This document shows positions 53,491 to 61,658 of a DNA stretch of 64,000 bases, piece after piece. Positions within the stretch are counted from its first letter, which is position 1. Every line of letters begins with the position of its first letter. Source of the DNA: Celeribacter baekdonensis (GTDB lineage: Bacteria; Pseudomonadota; Alphaproteobacteria; Rhodobacterales; Rhodobacteraceae). The stretch lies in NCBI RefSeq assembly GCF_900102315.1, contig NZ_FNBL01000001.1:633841-697840 (forward strand). The letters run 5' to 3'. A program made the translations under genes and the position numbers. The notes beneath the pieces are model-generated. The model worked only from the letters and a program-made list of their open reading frames with translations. It had not been told where the DNA came from and made no database searches.

Positions 53491-53585
53491 TTTGCAAACT
53501 ATGCAAAATGATTTTTTTGCTAATCGCAAATTCGCAAATATTCGGCCCTGGAAAATTGGAGTGGCAGATTTGCGCCGATCGCAAA
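53491..53585. promoter_or_regulatory. Cluster of TTTGCAAA-type sites upstream of pccB
   Basis: Between 74 and 168 bases before the pccB ATG there is a perfect TTTGCAAA (53491-53498), TATGCAAA (53500-53507), ATCGCAAA and TTCGCAAA side by side (53523-53538) and TTTGCG-N5-CGCAAA (53569-53585). The TTTGCAAA core is the one reported for PccR of Rhodobacter sphaeroides, where two octamers are spaced by four bases; spacing here is different. Confidence 0.55.
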
Positions 53586-53665
53586 ATCTAGCCCCTTGGG
53601 TCTCCCCTCTCACGGCTGATACCCTCACAGCAATGATCAACACGATCTCTTTGTATGAGGCATAT

Positions 53666-54628
53666 ATGTATAGAGTTCCCCATTCCCCCTCCATCGCGCT
53701 GACCTTTGCCCTGATGGCCCTCGCCTGCCCCGGCTTCGCAGACGACACCTCCTTAGGCGACAGCGCCGAAACGAAATCCTACCGGATGATCTGCGCCTCT
53801 GAGGCCTTCGACGTCACCTTTGCGGGTGAGGTCGCGGGCGAGGCCCTTGTGGTCACGACAGACAGTGACAGCTTTACCCTGCCCCACGTGCCGTCCGCAG
53901 ATGGGGCGAAATTTGCAACCGAAGATGAAAGCACACTTGTCTGGGTCAAGGGCAGCGCTGCGGTGGTCTCGCTCAACGGTATGCCCCTGACAGATTGCCG
54001 CCTTGAGCCCCTCACCGCCCCTTGGAGCGCGCAGGGCAACGAACCCGGTTGGCGGGTTCAGCTCACGGGAGAGCGGATTCTCTTTGATCTCAATTATGGC
54101 GAAGACCGTCTTGACCTGCGCCAGCCTGACCCCGTGCAGGATGGGGCGCGCACGATCTACGCCATCCCGGCCTTTGGCCTCACCCTCACCCGGCAGGATG
54201 CGCTGTGCTACGACGACATGAGCGGACGGCCCTACCCGCAGACTGTCACCCTCACCACCGCGACAGCAGAGTTTCGCGGCTGTGGCGGCGACACGATGGC
54301 GCTTTTGCAAGGGGACTGGCAGGTGAAAGACCATGCTGGCCGCCCCCCGCTTGCGGCGCACCCCATCACCCTTGCCATCACAGACTCCGGTCAGCTTTCA
54401 GGCTCGACAGGCTGCAACCGCTTTGCCGGGCAGATGTCGATCACCGGCGAGGGCCAGGTGATCATTGGACCACTGGCCACAACACGCATGGCCTGCGCCA
54501 TGGATGCGATGCAACAGGAACACGATTTTTTGGCCACATTGGCCACTGTGGACCGCTTTGACATCAACGAGGCCGGGGATTTGGTCCTGATGCACGGCAA
54601 TGAGGTCGTCATAATCGCAGGACGGTAA
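53666..54628 (+). CDS. META-domain exported protein
   Basis: A 320-residue exported protein. Signal peptide MYRVPHSPSIALTFALMALACPGFA, an N-terminal part that may resemble MliC/DUF-type domains with paired cysteines (YRMICASEAFDVTF, LTDCRLEP), a middle beta-rich domain (PWSAQGNEPGWRVQLTGERI) and a C-terminal META/HslJ domain (ITDSGQLSGSTGCNRFAGQMSI, TTRMACAMDAMQQEHDFL). ATG 53666 has GAGG before it; upstream in-frame starts at 53633 are possible. Such proteins are stress-linked envelope components. The last codons and following bases form a 14-base tandem repeat. Confidence 0.72.
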   Translation: MYRVPHSPSIALTFALMALACPGFADDTSLGDSAETKSYRMICASEAFDVTFAGEVAGEALVVTTDSDSFTLPHVPSADGAKFATEDESTLVWVKGSAAVVSLNGMPLTDCRLEPLTAPWSAQGNEPGWRVQLTGERILFDLNYGEDRLDLRQPDPVQDGARTIYAIPAFGLTLTRQDALCYDDMSGRPYPQTVTLTTATAEFRGCGGDTMALLQGDWQVKDHAGRPPLAAHPITLAITDSGQLSGSTGCNRFAGQMSITGEGQVIIGPLATTRMACAMDAMQQEHDFLATLATVDRFDINEAGDLVLMHGNEVVIIAGR

Positions 54629-54682
54629 TCGCAGAGCAGTAATCGCAGAGCAGTAATCGCAGGACAGTAATCGTAAGACGGT
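54613..54682 (+). repeat. 14-base tandem repeat at the end of the META gene
   Basis: Five 14-base units of the type aatcgcagagcagt start inside the last codons of the META-domain gene at 54613 and run past its stop to 54682. The stop codon lies at the junction of the first two units. As with the 30-base array, duplication seems to have begun at a gene end. Confidence 0.85.
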
Positions 54683-54770
54683 GAGAGTCTCTATCCGCAG
54701 AGAATGCCCTGTGCAAAAACATGTATGGGTTTGCCATGGACAGCCGAGCACGGCCCCCTATTGTTGCGCC

Positions 54771-56006
54771 ATGACACAAAAGCCCAACACTTCGTCAAAG
54801 CCCGTTGTCCGGTTCCTCGACCGGACCACGCCACCGCATATTGTCACCTTGGTGCTCATGGCCGGATTGTCCGCCATGACCATCAACGTGTTTTTGCCCG
54901 CCCTGCCCGAAATGACCGCCTATTTCGGCACTGAATATCGGGTGATGCAACTTTCCGTGGCGATTTTCCTTGGCGTCAATGCGGTGCTGCAACTTATCGT
55001 TGGTCCCCTGTCTGATCGCTACGGTCGCCGCCCGGTTTTGATCGGTGGCATCGTGATTTTCCTGTTTGCCACGCTTGGTGCCATCTTTGCCCCCACCGCC
55101 GGGGTGTTTTTGGTGCTGCGCGCCACCCAGGCCGGGATCGTCACCGCCATGGTGCTGTCGCGCGCCATCGTGCGCGATATGGTGCCGGGCGAAGAGGCGG
55201 CACAGATGATCGCCTATGTCACCATGGGCATGTCGCTTGTGCCGATGATCGCGCCCTCCGTGGGCGGCATTTTGACCTCGCATTATGGCTGGCAAAGCAG
55301 TTTTTGGTTGCTGTTGGGGGTCGGTCTTTTGTTGTTGGTCCTGGTGTTTTTTGATGCTGGCGAGACTGCGCCGCGTCGTTCGGGCACGATGAAAGACACG
55401 CTGCGCGGCTTTCCCGAACTGCTCAAATCCCAGCGCTTTCTGGGCTACGCCCTCTCTGCGGCCACCGCATCAGGAGCCTATTTCGCCTTTCTCGGCGGCG
55501 CCCCCTTTGTGGGGTCCACGCTGTTCGGCCTGTCCGAGGACCGCCTCGGTCTTTATATGGCCGCGCCCGCTGTTGGCTATTTCTTTGGCAACTTTCTGGC
55601 CGGTAAATTTTCCACCCGCCTTGGCATGAACAGCATGATCATGATCGGCGCAAGCATCAGCACGTTGGGCATCCTCGGCTCGCTTGTGTTGTTTCTTCTG
55701 GACCATGCCACGCCCGAAAGCTTTTTCTTTTTCATCACCTTTGTCGGCCTCGGCAATGGCATGCAATTGCCCAACTCCATTGCCGGATCGCTCTCCGTGC
55801 GCCCGCATCTTGCGGGCACGGCGGCGGGGCTGGGCGGGTCAATGTATATCGGTGGCGGGGCGATTTTGGCGGCCTTTGCCGGCTCGGTCCTGACCGTCGA
55901 AGGCGGTGCGCTGCCCCTCCTGTACATCATGGCCGCCGCTTCAGCTGCGTCGATCCTGGCCGCGATTTGGGTGGTGCGACGCGAACGGGTGATTGCCACA
56001 AGCTGA
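54771..56006 (+). CDS. Multidrug efflux MFS transporter, Bcr/CflA type
   Basis: A 411-residue inner-membrane exporter with about twelve spans. Motifs: VTLVLMAGLSAMTINVFLPALPEM, the MFS motif A in VGPLSDRYGRRPVLIGG, GEEAAQMIAYVTMGMSLVPMIAPSVGG, and the C-half VGLGNGMQLPNSIAGSLSV. The substrate is unknown; the family exports drugs and metabolites using protons. The start at 54771 is the first ATG with a full N-terminal helix; there is no strong ribosome site. It is followed closely by pccR. Confidence 0.85.
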   Translation: MTQKPNTSSKPVVRFLDRTTPPHIVTLVLMAGLSAMTINVFLPALPEMTAYFGTEYRVMQLSVAIFLGVNAVLQLIVGPLSDRYGRRPVLIGGIVIFLFATLGAIFAPTAGVFLVLRATQAGIVTAMVLSRAIVRDMVPGEEAAQMIAYVTMGMSLVPMIAPSVGGILTSHYGWQSSFWLLLGVGLLLLVLVFFDAGETAPRRSGTMKDTLRGFPELLKSQRFLGYALSAATASGAYFAFLGGAPFVGSTLFGLSEDRLGLYMAAPAVGYFFGNFLAGKFSTRLGMNSMIMIGASISTLGILGSLVLFLLDHATPESFFFFITFVGLGNGMQLPNSIAGSLSVRPHLAGTAAGLGGSMYIGGGAILAAFAGSVLTVEGGALPLLYIMAAASAASILAAIWVVRRERVIATS

Positions 56007-56044
56007 GCCACCGCCCCCTCTGTGAACCCTCTTGCCAAGGCGAG

Positions 56045-56072
56045 TTTGCACTGGCAAACCTTGCTTTGCAAA
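56045..56072. promoter_or_regulatory. TTTGCAAA-type site upstream of pccR
   Basis: A perfect TTTGCAAA at 56065-56072 is preceded by TTTGC-ACTG-GCAAA type sequence at 56045-56058. The site lies 25-52 bases before the pccR start and resembles those before pccB, suggesting that PccR controls its own gene. Confidence 0.45.
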
Positions 56073-56096
56073 CAACTCAGACACACGAGGGCGGCC

Positions 56097-57494
56097 ATGG
56101 CTCAGCAAAAACTCTATGCCGGTGCGAAACTGCGCGAGACCCGGACACGGCTGGGCCTGACCCAACGCGCCTTTGCCGAAAAACTCGGTGTGTCGCTGCC
56201 CTATCTCAACCAGATGGAAAACAACAACCGCCCGGTCTCAACCGGCGTTGTGTTGGCACTGGCGCAGGAATTTGGCTTTGACGTGACCGAGCTGTCGTCA
56301 GGCGACGCCGAACGCATGGTCACCGATATGCGCGAAGCCTTGGTCGATCCGGTCTTTGCCGATGGCGCGCCGCCTTTGGCCGATCTGCGCCTTGCCGCCT
56401 CCAATGCGCCCGCACTGGCGCGGGCGTTTTTAGAGCTACACCGCGCCTATCGCCAGACCACCGAACGGCTTGCCTCGATGGACGAAGCGTTGGACCGCGA
56501 AAACAACCCCGCCCGCCCGAGCGCTTGGGAAGAGGTGCGCGATTTCTTTCATTATTGCGACAATTACATCGACCCGGTGGACCGCGCGGCAGAAAACTTT
56601 GCCCGCCCGCATGGCGAGACCCGTGATGTGGTCAAAGCGGCCATCGACACATTGGAGCGCAGCGGCATCACCCTGCGCGCATCGGGCGACACGCTGCGCC
56701 GGTTTGACCCGGAGCACCGCACGTTGACCATTTCGGCCCGTGCCTCTGGGGCCACGCGCAGCTTTCAAATCCTGCACCAACTCGCTCTTGTGACCCAAGG
56801 CAAATTGTTGGACGCCACGCTGGATCTGGCGCGGTTTCAATCCGAACAAGCCCGCCAAATCGCCCGCATCGGCTTGGCCAATTATTTCGCCGGGGCCGCC
56901 CTTTTGCCCTACACCGAATTTCTGGCGGCGGCCCAAGAGGTGCGTCACGATCTTGAGCTTTTGTCGGATCGGTTTGGCGCGTCTATCGAACAGGTCGCGC
57001 ATCGGCTTTCGACGCTTCAGCGACCGGGGGCCAAGGGCATTCCGTTCTATTTTGTCCGTGTCGATCAGGCCGGAACCATCACCAAACGCCACTCGGCCAC
57101 GCGGTTGCAATTTGCCCGGTATGGCGGCGCGTGCCCGCTTTGGAATGTCCACCAAGCCTTTGAACGGCCCGGACATTTTCTACGGCAACTGGCAGAAACG
57201 CCGGATGGGGTGCGCTATCTGTCCATCGCGCGCGATGTGTCCAAACCGGGTGGGGCCTTTCATGCGCCTGTGCGGCGCTATGCGATTGGATTGGGCTGCG
57301 AGGTGACCCATGCCTCAGAGATGGTGTATGCCGATGATTTGGATGTGACCAAACCGGCGGCGTTTGAACCGATCGGGATTTCCTGCCGCATATGCGAGCG
57401 GCGCGATTGCCATCAACGCTCCATCCCCCCACTGGAACGGCGCCTGACGATTGATCCGAACAACCGTGGCACCCTGCCGTATCGGATCGACTGA
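56097..57494 (+). CDS. pccR: Short-chain fatty acyl-CoA regulator of propionyl-CoA carboxylase (PccR/ScfR)
   Basis: A 465-residue DNA-binding regulator: N-terminal XRE-type helix-turn-helix (KLRETRTRLGLTQRAFAEKL, VSLPYLNQMENN), an IrrE-like middle part and the C-terminal ScfR domain with conserved cysteines and histidines (GGACPLWNVHQAF, CEVTHASEMVYADDL, ISCRICERRDCHQRS). In Rhodobacter sphaeroides PccR activates pccB in response to propionyl-CoA and binds TTTGCAAA-type sites; similar sites occur here before pccB and before this gene. ATG 56097 follows GAGGG; the earlier ATG at 56022 has less support. It lies with pccA, pccB and methylmalonyl-CoA mutase. Confidence 0.88.
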   Translation: MAQQKLYAGAKLRETRTRLGLTQRAFAEKLGVSLPYLNQMENNNRPVSTGVVLALAQEFGFDVTELSSGDAERMVTDMREALVDPVFADGAPPLADLRLAASNAPALARAFLELHRAYRQTTERLASMDEALDRENNPARPSAWEEVRDFFHYCDNYIDPVDRAAENFARPHGETRDVVKAAIDTLERSGITLRASGDTLRRFDPEHRTLTISARASGATRSFQILHQLALVTQGKLLDATLDLARFQSEQARQIARIGLANYFAGAALLPYTEFLAAAQEVRHDLELLSDRFGASIEQVAHRLSTLQRPGAKGIPFYFVRVDQAGTITKRHSATRLQFARYGGACPLWNVHQAFERPGHFLRQLAETPDGVRYLSIARDVSKPGGAFHAPVRRYAIGLGCEVTHASEMVYADDLDVTKPAAFEPIGISCRICERRDCHQRSIPPLERRLTIDPNNRGTLPYRID

Positions 57495-57499
57495 CCCCA

Positions 57500-58387
57500 T
57501 CAGCCGCGCGCGCTGAGCCAGACCCCGCCCAAGATCAATCCAGAGGCCATCACCAGCCGCACTCCCATGGGTTCCCCCAGCAATAGCGCGCCCGCAAAGG
57601 CGGTGATGACCGGCACTGAGAGTTGCGCACTTGCGGCCAAGGACGGCGGTAGGCGCGGCAGGACCGCATACCATAGTGCATAACCCAAGGCCGAGGTCAC
57701 AGCGCCGGAGGTGAGGGCCATGAGCCAGCCAAAGCCGGTGAGCGCCGAGGCCATTGGGCTGAGGAAAAACGCGATCAGCGCCAAGGGCACCGTGCCGATG
57801 AAATTACGCGCCGTGCGCGCCAAAGGTTCCGTGGCCCCGCGCCCAAGCAGGCTATAGATGCCCCAAGCCACCCCCGCGAGCGCCATCAAAAGCGCTGCCT
57901 CCAAAGGCGGGGCAGTCAAGCCGGGGAACAGCAGCCATGCAAGGCCAGATAAGGCGATCACAACGCCCAAAATCGCCCGTCCACCGATCCTGTGGCCACG
58001 CAGATAGCCCAGCACCAACATGGTGACCTGAACCATCGCGAACAGGATCAAAGCCCCACTGGCCGCCGCCATCGAGACATAGGCAAGCGAGAAGGCGGCG
58101 GCATAGGTGAACAGGGCCAAAATGGTCGGCAGATCGGAGCGGCCTGGGCGCAAAGACTGGTGTCGCGCCATGGTCAAACCCGTCAAACCCGTCAAACCCG
58201 TCAAACCCGTCAAACCCGCCAAAACCACCGCCCCCGCGATCAACCGCACGGCAGCGAACGCCATGGCGCTGCCAAGCGTGCCATGCGCCGGGTCCGACAG
58301 CGCGGCGCGGGTCAAAAGCGAATTGCCCGCAAACGCGAGGAGCGTGAGCAACAAGAGGCCGAAGGTTTTGATGTCGATACGGCCCAT
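57500..58387 (-). CDS. EamA/DMT family transporter
   Basis: A 295-residue inner-membrane protein with ten predicted spans in two EamA halves (GLLLLTLLAFAGNSLLTRAAL at the start, GVVIALSGLAWLLFPGL mid-protein). EamA carriers export small metabolites. Residues coded at 58173-58217 repeat LTG five times in the first cytoplasmic loop, from a 9-base tandem repeat. The start 58387 follows AGGGGG. It converges with pccR. Confidence 0.8.
   Translation of the reverse strand: MGRIDIKTFGLLLLTLLAFAGNSLLTRAALSDPAHGTLGSAMAFAAVRLIAGAVVLAGLTGLTGLTGLTGLTMARHQSLRPGRSDLPTILALFTYAAAFSLAYVSMAAASGALILFAMVQVTMLVLGYLRGHRIGGRAILGVVIALSGLAWLLFPGLTAPPLEAALLMALAGVAWGIYSLLGRGATEPLARTARNFIGTVPLALIAFFLSPMASALTGFGWLMALTSGAVTSALGYALWYAVLPRLPPSLAASAQLSVPVITAFAGALLLGEPMGVRLVMASGLILGGVWLSARG
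58173..58217 (-). repeat. In-frame 9-base tandem repeat (5 units)
   Basis: GTCAAACCC is repeated five times exactly and codes for the LTG series in the EamA transporter. Copy-number change keeps the frame. Confidence 0.9.
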
Positions 58388-58536
58388 GGATGCCCCCTGT
58401 TGCGCGCTATGCGAGAGGTCATGCTGCGGGCTCAGGCGCAAAAGCGCAAGATGGGCAAAGCTATGACAGAGACCATCATGGAGTTCAGAGGGAAAAGGCT
58501 GAACATTCTTTGAGGAAAGGTCTTTGAGAAAGAAAG

Positions 58537-58613
58537 TGGCGCGGTTGACGGGGCTCGAACCCGCGACCCCCGGCGTGACAGGCCGGTACTCTAACCAACT
58601 GAGCTACAACCGC
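58537..58613 (-). tRNA. tRNA-Asp (GTC)
   Basis: A 77-base tRNA with acceptor GCGGTTG/CAACCGC, D arm GCTC-GAGT, anticodon loop CTGTCAC (anticodon GTC) on stem CCGGC/GCCGG, a standard T arm GGTTCGAGCC and an encoded CCA end with discriminator G. Confidence 0.95.
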
Positions 58614-58683
58614 GCATTGCCAAAAGAGGCAAGGTCTTTCCTATGCGCCCTTTCAGACGCGCGCCGTTTCCGGTGTGGTAGCG

Positions 58684-58760
58684 TGGCGCGGTTGACGGGG
58701 CTCGAACCCGCGACCCCCGGCGTGACAGGCCGGTACTCTAACCAACTGAGCTACAACCGC
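58684..58760 (-). tRNA. tRNA-Asp (GTC), second copy
   Basis: Identical in sequence to the tRNA at 58537-58613 and placed 70 bases away in the same direction; CCA is encoded. A local duplication of one tRNA gene is the simplest origin. Confidence 0.95.
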
Positions 58761-58939
58761 CCGCTACCCGACCGGGGCCGAGCCCCGAACGTGAGGGGCG
58801 TTCTATGGCCGGTACGCGCCCCCGTCAAGCGGGGAATCGCGAAAAAGTGCCGGGGGCGAGAAAAAACTTTAAACCGGCAAAACTGCGCCCCCAAGTCCAT
58901 CTCCGCCCCGGCAAGCCCCCCTCTTGCCCGACGCGCGTT

Positions 58940-59257
58940 TCACTTTCTGCGCCGTCTTTTCTCAAGCCTCTTTTCGAACGCTTCCGGCGTTGTTGGAACG
59001 GTCCAGACGCCCCAAACATAGACAAATGGCATGAGGCCAGCCAAGACATGTGCAAGATAAGGAAGATAACGGCGATCCTCCCTCCACCACTGGGGCTCGT
59101 AGAATGCCAAATAGAGAAGAAAGATCTCGATGCCTGCACAAATCAGAGTGGCCTTCACCACGCCGCCCTTGCTGGCCTGGTTCCTGATCCGTATTTCTTC
59201 GACGATCCGCACATCCACCTCCCGCATATTGAGAGACCACAGGCCTTTCACAGTCAT
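58940..59257 (-). CDS. Small membrane protein, unknown function
   Basis: A possible 105-residue protein with two membrane spans (GGVVKATLICAGIEIFLLYLAF and LAHVLAGLMPFVYVWGVWTV) and a basic C-terminal tail (KRLEKRRRRK). No ribosome site is convincing at ATG 59257 or at the alternative ATG 59227, so the start is open. It lies between tRNA-Asp and tRNA-Val genes, all on the minus strand. The regular hydrophobic pattern favours a real gene, but no family is recognised. Confidence 0.5.
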   Translation of the reverse strand: MTVKGLWSLNMREVDVRIVEEIRIRNQASKGGVVKATLICAGIEIFLLYLAFYEPQWWREDRRYLPYLAHVLAGLMPFVYVWGVWTVPTTPEAFEKRLEKRRRRK

Positions 59258-59318
59258 TAAGACAGGCGCACACCTCGCATTGCAAGCGCATGCCACAGAT
59301 CTCGCAGGATAAGGGAAA

Positions 59319-59394
<76 letters not shown>

Positions 59395-59467
59395 GGTGCA
59401 GAGGCGTTTAGGCGAAAATTTCGGGGCATGCAAGGGGGGAAACGGCTTTGTCATGCTTTGACGTGGA

Positions 59468-60283
59468 TCAGCCCTGTGCGCGACGCCATCCGGCGGCCTG
59501 TGCGTCGTCTTCTGAACAAAACCAACGCTCGCCGGAGCTGAGAGAAATCCGCGTGCCCTCATACCAACGCCCGCCGGGCAGGTGGTAGAGTTTGCCGGAT
59601 TTCGAGATATTGCCTTTGATCGCACAGCCCTCCGGCGGGGATTGAACCGGTTTTGATGCGAGCTGTGTGGCGCGTTTGTCGGCGCGATATTGCGCTGGAG
59701 GGATCACCGCCGCGCGCCACAGCCCGATGCCACCGGCGCGCGCGTCTTGTTCGGTTTCGATGTAATCTTTGGCGTATTTGACATAGGCATAGGCCGCGCC
59801 CGCCGCGACCATTGCGGCGTTCACATCCACGCCCTTTGGATCATAACACACGGCCACCGTGCGCCCGTATCGGTCGGTGTCTTTGGGCGCGCAGGACAGG
59901 CCGGGGTGTGCCAACCGATCCAACACCGCTTTCGACCATGTGCCACAGTCCCAAGACGTGCCCTGCATGTCGCTACAGCGCTGCGACAACTCAGGCGCGT
60001 CAATGCCAAACAGGCGGATGCGCACCTCTCCCAAGACCAATGTGTCGCCATCGACGACGCGGAAGTTTTTGCTATAAATGGATCCGGGCTGGCTGGATTT
60101 CTGCGCGGCTTTTTGGGGGGCATTTGAGGCGAATTGTCGGGCTTTGGCGGCCTGCCCGCCCGTTTGAGCCTCAATAGCCGTCCTCTCCCCCACAGCCTGC
60201 GCTGTCTTCGGGGGAATCAGGGCGAATCCAAGCCCCAATGCGGCCCAAAGAACCGCAACATATGGTATTTTACCCAACCTCAC
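59468..60283 (-). CDS. Thermonuclease-like (SNase) exported protein
   Basis: A 271-residue protein with an N-terminal hydrophobic segment (MRLGKIPYVAVLWAALGLGFAL), a staphylococcal-nuclease fold with catalytic residues in VVDGDTLVLGEVRIRLFGIDAPE and DRYGRTVAVCYDPKG, and a C-terminal zinc-type or Ada-like domain (GCAIKGNISKSGKLYHLPGGRWYEGTRI, RWFCSEDDAQAAGW). It probably acts outside the membrane on DNA or RNA. The four cysteines in the SNase part may pair. Confidence 0.8.
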   Translation of the reverse strand: MRLGKIPYVAVLWAALGLGFALIPPKTAQAVGERTAIEAQTGGQAAKARQFASNAPQKAAQKSSQPGSIYSKNFRVVDGDTLVLGEVRIRLFGIDAPELSQRCSDMQGTSWDCGTWSKAVLDRLAHPGLSCAPKDTDRYGRTVAVCYDPKGVDVNAAMVAAGAAYAYVKYAKDYIETEQDARAGGIGLWRAAVIPPAQYRADKRATQLASKPVQSPPEGCAIKGNISKSGKLYHLPGGRWYEGTRISLSSGERWFCSEDDAQAAGWRRAQG

Positions 60284-60319
60284 ACACTAATTGTGCATGA
60301 TTTGTTCTCACAACGCAAG

Positions 60320-60356
60320 AGGGCGCGTTACCTCTCGGTTAACGCGCCCTTTCTCT
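60320..60356 (+). terminator. Terminator-like hairpin oriented on the plus strand
   Basis: AGGGCGCGTTA with TAACGCGCCCT and a run of T about nine bases further on forms a terminator for the plus strand, but both flanking genes run on the minus strand. It may end an antisense or small plus-strand transcript. Confidence 0.45.
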
Positions 60357-60395
60357 GTTTTTTGCCGGGTTTCATCGCCTCAAAAGAGGTGAATC

Positions 60396-60638
60396 TCACG
60401 TCGGCGCGGTCAAAATCCCGTATAGCTCATCCTTCAGAGCCATCCGTTTTTTGCGCAACTCGGTCAAAGCCAGATCTTCCATCGGATTGATATTGCTTTC
60501 GGCCAAATGCACCTGATCGTTCAGCTCATTATAGTCGTCCATCAGACGTGAAAAATGTGCATCTTCCAGTTTCAGTGTGGAAATCTTATCCGCAAGATCT
60601 GGGAAATCTGTGATCAGTTGGTGTGGCGTATTGGACAT
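60396..60638 (-). CDS. YdcH/DUF465 family protein
   Basis: An 80-residue helical protein starting MSNTPHQLITDFPDLADKI, with HFSRLMDDYNELNDQVHL and LALTELRKKRMALKDELYGIL, the standard DUF465 two-helix pattern. Function unknown in most organisms. An FNR-type box lies 66-79 bases upstream. Confidence 0.82.
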   Translation of the reverse strand: MSNTPHQLITDFPDLADKISTLKLEDAHFSRLMDDYNELNDQVHLAESNINPMEDLALTELRKKRMALKDELYGILTAPT

Positions 60639-60703
60639 GCGCTTCTCCTTATGTCTGCGTCCTGAATTGATGTCAGTGTGACCGGATCACACGCCCGCGA
60701 CAT

Positions 60704-60717
60704 TGACCAAGATCAAC
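60704..60717 (-). promoter_or_regulatory. FNR-type site upstream of ydcH
   Basis: TTGAC-CAAG-ATCAA differs by one base from the FNR palindrome. It lies 66-79 bases before the YdcH-type ATG and just beyond the stop of the EamA gene at 60723, so it would act on ydcH. Confidence 0.5.
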
Positions 60718-60722
60718 ACAAA

Positions 60723-61622
60723 TCACGGTTTCTCAACAACAGCCGCGGCACCACGCCCAGAGCGTTTCGCCCGCGCTTCGCGCCATGTGATAAAGGACAC
60801 CGCACTGATGATCATCGCCCCGCCCAACACCACAAACGGATCAAACGCCTCGCCAAACAACAGCATCCCAAGGCTCACCGACCAGATCAGTTGGATGAAC
60901 ACCACCGGCTGCACCACCGATTGCGGCGCACAGGCAAAGGCGCGGGTCATGGAATAATGGCCAAAGGTGGCGAAAGCGGCGGTGAAGAACAACAGGACCA
61001 GCTCATGCAGCGTTGGCGTCTCCCACTGTAAGAGCGCGAAAGGCGCGATCACGAAGGGCACGGTCACAGACATCAAAAACACCACGACAGAGGCGGGCAA
61101 TTCACGCGTCAATTGGCTTGCGATCAGATAGGAGCCGGCAAAGGCGATGGCGGAGACGATCATCGCCAAATGGCCGGGGTCGATCTCGCGAAAACCCGGC
61201 CTGAGGATCACCAAGCCGCCGAGGAGCGCCACGACCAGCGCCAAAATGCGCGGCAAAGCGATGCGTTCGCCAAACAGCACCACGGCCCCGATCGAGACAT
61301 AGATCGGGTTCATAAAATTCATCGCCGTGACTTCGCCCATCGAGATTTTTGTCATGGCAAAAAACCAACAGGTCATGGCAATGGCGTGGAACACCGCGCG
61401 GGCCAAAGTCAGTTTGAACAGGCGCGGCGTGAACTGAACCTTGGCCACCGATTTCAGCGCCGGGATCAGGAACACCAGCCCCAAAAGAAACCGCAAGAAC
61501 GCCGATTCCAGGACCGGAAGGCCGCTGCCGACATATTTGACCAGGACGTTGACCATCACGAAGTTCAACGTGGTCAAAAGCATCCATAAAATGCCCTGAA
61601 CGGGTTTGCTGATCTGTACCAT
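60723..61622 (-). CDS. EamA/DMT family transporter
   Basis: A 299-residue inner-membrane protein of ten spans with the two EamA repeats (ILWMLLTTLNFVMVNVLVKYV at the N-terminus; LVVALLGGLVILRPGFREIDP at the end of the first half; IQLIWSVSLGMLLFGEAFDPF near the C-terminus). An amino-acid or metabolite exporter is likely. It is separated from lysE/argO by 36 bases on the same strand, so co-transcription is possible. Confidence 0.82.
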   Translation of the reverse strand: MVQISKPVQGILWMLLTTLNFVMVNVLVKYVGSGLPVLESAFLRFLLGLVFLIPALKSVAKVQFTPRLFKLTLARAVFHAIAMTCWFFAMTKISMGEVTAMNFMNPIYVSIGAVVLFGERIALPRILALVVALLGGLVILRPGFREIDPGHLAMIVSAIAFAGSYLIASQLTRELPASVVVFLMSVTVPFVIAPFALLQWETPTLHELVLLFFTAAFATFGHYSMTRAFACAPQSVVQPVVFIQLIWSVSLGMLLFGEAFDPFVVLGGAMIISAVSFITWREARAKRSGRGAAAVVEKP

Positions 61623-61658
61623 GGCGCGACACTCGCGGGATTTGCCCGCAATGGCAAC

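Noticed and set aside
58524-59021. Plus-strand frame with a repeated protein segment (GLEPATPGVTGRYSNQLSYN type)
   Set aside because: The repeated part is the complement of the two tRNA-Asp genes; this is a well-known false frame over tRNA genes.
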